From: Siphonodentalium dalli
Taxonomy: Eukaryota > Mollusca > Scaphopoda > Gadilida > Siphonodentaliidae
Direction of reading: 5' to 3'
DNA length: 64,000 nt
NCBI GenBank assembly: GCA_032622095.1
Contig: CP136061.1
Span: 64,111,127 to 64,175,126, forward strand
Numbering within the stretch: position 1 is the stretch's first letter; every line of letters starts with the position of its first letter. The notes below the pieces were generated by a model. That model made no database searches. It saw only the letters and a list, made by a program, of their open reading frames with translations, and was not told the origin of the DNA. Of this stretch, positions 60,108 to 64,000 are shown piece after piece. Position numbers and translations under genes: made by a program.

Positions 60108-60470
60108 GCCAACCAGAGCTGTTAAGTTTCACGGATTGTCCGTGAGACTCCCGGATTGCCACGGCAATTCCGCAAATACGGATAACACCCAATTTCTCCC
60201 GGATTCAGCAAAACCCCGCATTCAAAATCCCAAAGAACGATGTTCAAGTTTTTTATTTATAAAATTTGTGCATTTGCGGGAGATTCCCCAAATGACGGGG
60301 GTTTCCTCGGAAACTGTAAAACGGGTCATTTTGTACTTTCGGTTTCACGCATACATGTCTGGTTGTAACCTGTGTAACTCGGCGGGTTCATTTTTACTTA
60401 TTTTAAACAAAGTTTCTGCTTCTTAAAATTTGTTAATAAATGATGGAATGATTGCATTTTGTACCATATT
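60108..60470 (+). repeat. Dispersed repeat related to 31935-32415
   Basis: Left edge CCAGAGCTGTTAAGTTTC, then 'gactcccggattgcc' and 'ttctcccggattcagc', and a block shared with 31955-32110 ('ttttgtactttcggttt', 'tttctgcttcttaa'). The frame at 60097-60426 is a by-product. Confidence 0.55.
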
Positions 60471-60728
60471 TTCATTCCCAGTGTCGGGATGAAAAGATGC
60501 ATTGTTATTGAGTTCAGGCAATTGGCTCAATTGAAAGCAGGCGAAAACTAGGTCAGGCCCAGCCATCCAATACCTGCAGTGCACGGACTATTCAGTGTGA
60601 CGTCACACAATGATACAACAAAACCACTGGGCCGACCACGCACCGTGCCTTTTATCAATTGAGTCTCGGCTCATGAGCCTCGACAGCTCTTACGCGACCG
60701 TATTACATTTATAAGGGAATTCGAACCA

Positions 60729-61436
60729 GTGAAATTTGGTCCGGATGTGAATCCCAGATTGGGTAGCTTTTGCAACAAAATGTTTACGCAAAAATTCGAG
60801 AAAACTAAGATAGATCAATTAAAGGAAAAGTATCCCATTCCTGCCAACTGTGCTTTAACCACCAGCCCCAAAGTAAATGAGGAAGTGTGGCGAACCATTC
60901 AGAGCAACCACTTCCGCACGCGGGATATGCAATACCAGAGTCTTCAAAGACAGTTGGCTACCGGTATAGTGCCGGTGTTGAAAGTAGCTGATACCCTGCG
61001 GAAGAAGGAGCTTACTTCTGAGGATGTCACCAACATGAAGGGATTATTGGTTGACACCATGACGCTAATTGGTAATGCGCAATTTCAACTTTCCATGAAA
61101 AGACACATGTTCTTAAAACCATGTTTGGATGAAAAGTTTCAGCCACTTTTTCGTTATGAAAATCCATGTACTGAGTATCTCTTTGGTGATGTCAAACAAC
61201 AAATCAAAGACATCAATGAAACCTCCAAGATTGGCATCGCTCCACATGGATCGGGAAAGAGATTCAACTTCAAGCGTCCGTACAGCCACAAGGGACCGTA
61301 CACTGATGACCACCCTTTTTTAGGCCACGGACAGGAGGGATTCCAACCCCCGTCATCCAACAGAGGTCGGGGGTCGTCCAGGCGCCCACGGGGCAGAGGG
61401 CTGCGTCGCGGCTATCGACAGAACCGCCCTTATTAA
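60729..61436 (+). CDS. gag: DIRS Gag-like protein, probably N-terminally truncated
   Basis: 235 codons from a GTG, but the frame is open back to 60663 without an ATG, so the true start is missing, spliced or mutated. The block FGPDVNPRLGSFCNKMF, then KIDQLKEKYPIPANC and KVNEEVWRTI corresponds to the conserved capsid-like core of DIRS ORF1 (G-P-x-V...L-x-x-x-x-x-x-Y-P-x-P-x-N-C). The acidic N-terminal part usual for the family is absent. The tail is Arg/Gly-rich (RGRGSSRRPRGRGLRRGYR) and likely binds RNA. Its stop TAA overlaps the ATG of the next frame (TAATG at 61434). Confidence 0.8.
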   Translation: MKFGPDVNPRLGSFCNKMFTQKFEKTKIDQLKEKYPIPANCALTTSPKVNEEVWRTIQSNHFRTRDMQYQSLQRQLATGIVPVLKVADTLRKKELTSEDVTNMKGLLVDTMTLIGNAQFQLSMKRHMFLKPCLDEKFQPLFRYENPCTEYLFGDVKQQIKDINETSKIGIAPHGSGKRFNFKRPYSHKGPYTDDHPFLGHGQEGFQPPSSNRGRGSSRRPRGRGLRRGYRQNRPY

Positions 61437-62404
61437 TGGTGAGTGATATTAATCAACCAGTTGGCCGTTTGCGAAAATTTGTTACAAGTTGGTATAAGTT
61501 TACTTCGGATGCGTGGATCCTGAATGCTATTCAGGGATATCGTATTGAATTTGATTCAGAACCAATACAAACGTTCTTTCCCAAACCAATTAACTTTAGC
61601 CTGGATGATATGTCTCTAATTGATGCTGAGATAAATGCCCTTCTGATAAAAGGGGCTATTCAATCTTCAGTGCACGAAGTGCCTGAATTCATTTCTAATA
61701 TATTTTTGACTCCTAAGAAAACAGGTGGTTATAGACCTGTGATAAACCTGAGACGACTAAATGAATTTGTGACTTATGAACACTTTAAGCAAGAGACTTT
61801 ACAAATTGTTTTAGAATCAATTAATCGTAATGTCTTTTTTACATCTCTTGATCTGGCGGATGCTTATTTTTCGGTTTACATTGATCCACGATCACAACGT
61901 TATCTGAAGTTTGCATGGTGCAATACGTTATATTCTTTTACATGTTTACCTTTCGGGTTGGCCTTGGGGCCCCGATTATTTACCAAATTAATGAAACCAA
62001 TTTATGCACACTTCCGTTTGCGTGGAATTAAGTGCTGGTTTTATATTGATGATTCGTTAGTTGCAAATGCAGACTACTCGATCTGCCACGAGCAAACAGA
62101 ATATATAACCGACGTGTTGCAATCACTAGGATTTTTAATAAATTGGGGCAAATCAATCTGCCAGCCGACTCGGACCATAACTTACCTTGGCTTCATTATT
62201 GATTCGGTAAAATATAAGGTTTTTCTGCCAGAAAGTAAACTAGCTAAAATACGAGCAGTTTCCATTCGATTACTTTCTCTTGAGTATGTAAAACTCAGAG
62301 ATCTTGCTCATCTTATTGGGCTTTATGTGTCATCTTGCAGAGCTATTTGTCTCGGTAAACTTTATTACAGAGCTCTAGACCATGATAAAACGACTTCTTT
62401 ATAA
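61436..62404 (+). pseudogene. DIRS reverse transcriptase, interrupted by a stop
   Basis: 322 codons with the RT motifs in order: SNIFLTPKKTGGYRPVINLR, FFTSLDLADAYFSVYI, LKFAWCNTLYSFTCLPFG, LGPRLFTKLM, the catalytic FYIDDSLV (about 62039-62062), LGFLINWGKS and YLGFIID. Starts with an ATG overlapping the Gag stop (TAATG), consistent with coupled translation. The frame stops at TAA 62402-62404 and again at TGA 62453-62455. The same frame then continues into RNase H, so RT and RNase H were one protein in the ancestor. It copies the element RNA. Confidence 0.85.
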
Positions 62405-62482
62405 AAAAACAGTAATAACTTTGATGCATATTGTGCGCTCTCAGCTGAAAGCTGAGTAGAAATTCAGTGGTGGCTGGACAAT

Positions 62483-63493
62483 ATGGACAAACATTATGGT
62501 CAGTTGATCCGAAAAGGTCCTGAGTCAGTCGATTTACACACAGACTCCAGCCTCATTGGATGGGGAGCCTGTTGTAATAGCCAATCGGCCAACGGACGAT
62601 GGCCATCCTCCCTTCAAAATGAGAACATTAACTATTTGGAATTACTAGCTATTTTCTATGGTCTGAAGTCTTTATGTTCTCAGTTTCTGGATCAACACAT
62701 CGTTATCAGATCTGATAATTCCACAGCGATTAGCTATATTACCAATGTCGGAGGACGAGTGCCTAAGTTACACGCATTAACCATTGACATAATGGAATGG
62801 GCATATACCCGTGATTTGGAGCTCTCAGGCTATCATATTCAAGGAAAATTTAATATGGAACCTGATCGTTTATCTCGACAGTTCAATGACTCATGGGAAT
62901 GGAAATTGAACGTCAAGGCTTTTCGTGTTATCGCAAATACCTTTTTCATGCCAGATATTGATCTTTTTGCGACATATAACAATCACCAACTTGAGAACTA
63001 TGTGTCCTGGCAACCAGATCCACGAGCTTCTTATATTGATGCCTTTAGCCTGACCTGGCAGAAATACTCAATTTATGCTTTTCCACCTTTCAGATTGATA
63101 CCAAGAGTGCTGCACAAGCTGACAGTAGACCAGGTACAGGATGCCATACTTATTATACCTCTGTGGCCAAGCCAGCCTTGGTTCCCTTATCTGATCGACA
63201 TGCTTATCGATTTCCCTATCAGATTTCCCATTATGACCAATCTATTGAAACTGCCACACAAAAATTCTCAACATCCATTGCTGAGAACATTGAATTTGAC
63301 CGCAGTACATGTGTCATCCAATATCTCGAAGATCAGGGCTTTCCATCAGAAACTGCCAAATGTATCCTCCAATCATGGTGACGAGGCACTAAAAAACAGT
63401 ATGACCTCGCCTGGCGAAAATGGGTTCTGTGGTGTCACAAATGGCAAGTCAATATTTTTTCGCCAACTATCCAGCACGTGGCGACTTATTTAA
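62483..63493 (+). pseudogene. DIRS RNase H domain and extension
   Basis: Same frame as the RT, resumed after the two stops. RNase H landmarks: VDLHTDSSLIGWGA (first catalytic Asp), NYLELLAIFYGLKSL (Glu), IVIRSDNSTAISYI (Asp) and NMEPDRLSRQ. It is followed by the DIRS-type extension DIDLFATYNNHQLENYVSW with PDPRASYIDAFS and FPPFRLIPRVL, historically compared with a methylase-like domain. From about 63300 the translation loses family character because the coding signal moves to the overlapping +2 frame (recombinase). Starting at the ATG 62483 is artificial. Confidence 0.85.
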
Positions 63494-64000
63494 CTTCACT
63501 TTTTCAAACTGGATCGTCCAACAGTCATTTAAATATGATGCGTTCCATGTTGTCACAGACATTTACGATTGTAAATCCATCAGTGGTGATTAACTCACCT
63601 TGTATTTCTCGTGTGATGAAAGGCTTTGCCAATCTCAGACCGCCTAAGCCCCGTTATGTCTGTATGTGGGAAGTATCTACCTTATTAAATTATTTGAAGC
63701 AAATTGAGCTATCAGCTGCCCTTCCATTAAAATCTTTGACCGAGAAATTAACAGCTTTATTAGCTCTCACAACTATACAAAGAGTTCAAACACTCGCAGC
63801 TCTGGACATTACTAAGTTGACCCTGAGACACAATTATGCAGAATTTCGGATTGATACCCCTCTTAAAACAACTTCCATTACCAGGCAAAATCCGGTAGTA
63901 CAAGTTTACGCATATGAACGTCCTGAACTTTGTGTGCTCACTACGCTCAAATATTACCTTAAACGCACTTGTCTCAGGCGTCAAGGCACCCAGCTGCTTA
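63163..64000 (+). pseudogene. DIRS tyrosine recombinase, partial, one internal stop
   Basis: Read in the +2 frame relative to RNase H and overlapping its end. The N-terminal part includes VIQYLEDQGFPSETAKCIL and, after a TGA at 63379-63381, GTKKQYDLAWRKWVLWC, a SAM-like core-binding region. Then FANLRPPKPRY and the catalytic-domain segment LTALLALTTIQRVQTLAAL, whose Arg (codon at 63781) is the first of the R-H-R-Y residues. The frame stays open to the window end, so H, R and Y lie beyond 64000. The TGA stands where a CGA or TGG-like codon would keep the frame. The protein would integrate the circular cDNA. Confidence 0.85.

Larger units (their letters stand above)
60577..64000 (+). mobile_element. 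DIRS-like tyrosine-recombinase retrotransposon, right end beyond window
   Basis: The order of a DIRS-type Gag, a reverse transcriptase with YIDD, an RNase H with DIRS-specific extension and the start of a tyrosine recombinase is diagnostic for the DIRS order. These elements lack integrase, protease and LTR-type direct repeats, and insert by recombination. Upstream at 60590-60640 is GTGTGACGTCACAC and AAAACCAC, a possible terminal repeat core. The element is damaged: two in-frame stops between RT and RNase H, and one in the recombinase frame. Confidence 0.92.

Overview
This window is eukaryotic nuclear DNA, AT-rich and crowded with mobile elements. It contains LTR and DIRS retrotransposons, a tRNA-derived SINE, fold-back elements, and spliced exons with GT/AG borders. 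The dominant repeat is a dispersed element built on a ~161-bp satellite monomer, closed by a GACGGAC-rich tract and a short hairpin. This arrangement resembles the satellite-bearing, Helitron-like elements described in bivalve molluscs (the pearl and BIV160 type). A marine invertebrate, probably a mollusc, is therefore likely, but that is inference and not a sequence match.

Host gene: the only credible host coding sequence is a minus-strand gene cut into small exons (about 51009-51047, 50478-50615, 15821-15913, 13228-13294 and 2209-2382). Exon phases agree within each group. The joined translation looks like fibronectin type III (FN3) repeats, then a segment resembling the membrane-proximal ectodomain of R3-type receptor tyrosine phosphatases. 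At least one exon between 15.9 and 50.5 kb was not found. Most of the window is intron filled with mobile DNA.

Layout: 1-384 is the right end of a satellite element. 2471-2790 is a SINE. 3378-3532 is a long hairpin. 4236-13143 is a complete Ty3/Gypsy LTR element with near-identical LTRs but frameshifted gag and pol. 13.5-15.1 kb holds degraded repeats. 15.9-26.1 kb is a block of satellite elements with a higher-order repeat structure. 26.6-31.0 kb is bracketed by inverted ends and has no recognisable gene. 33174-34250 is a hAT-like non-autonomous element. 35035-39014 is a satellite element split by a 2.1-kb fold-back element that contains two further nested hairpins. 39.2-40.4 kb has two fold-back repeats. 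40.9-42.9 kb is a 58-bp minisatellite. 44.9-48.1 kb is a 1.6-kb tandem duplication. 52-60 kb carries several dispersed repeat families with a common end architecture. 60.6-64.0 kb is the 5' three quarters of a DIRS-like retrotransposon (Gag, RT, RNase H and start of tyrosine recombinase) with three nonsense codons; it runs off the window.

No prokaryotic-type operons, CRISPR arrays or rRNA genes were seen. The most informative signals are structural: a transposon end that appears to supply a splice-acceptor pyrimidine tract, variable-length higher-order satellite repeats, a nested fold-back insertion with an 11-bp target duplication, and several unrelated repeat families that share one terminal design.
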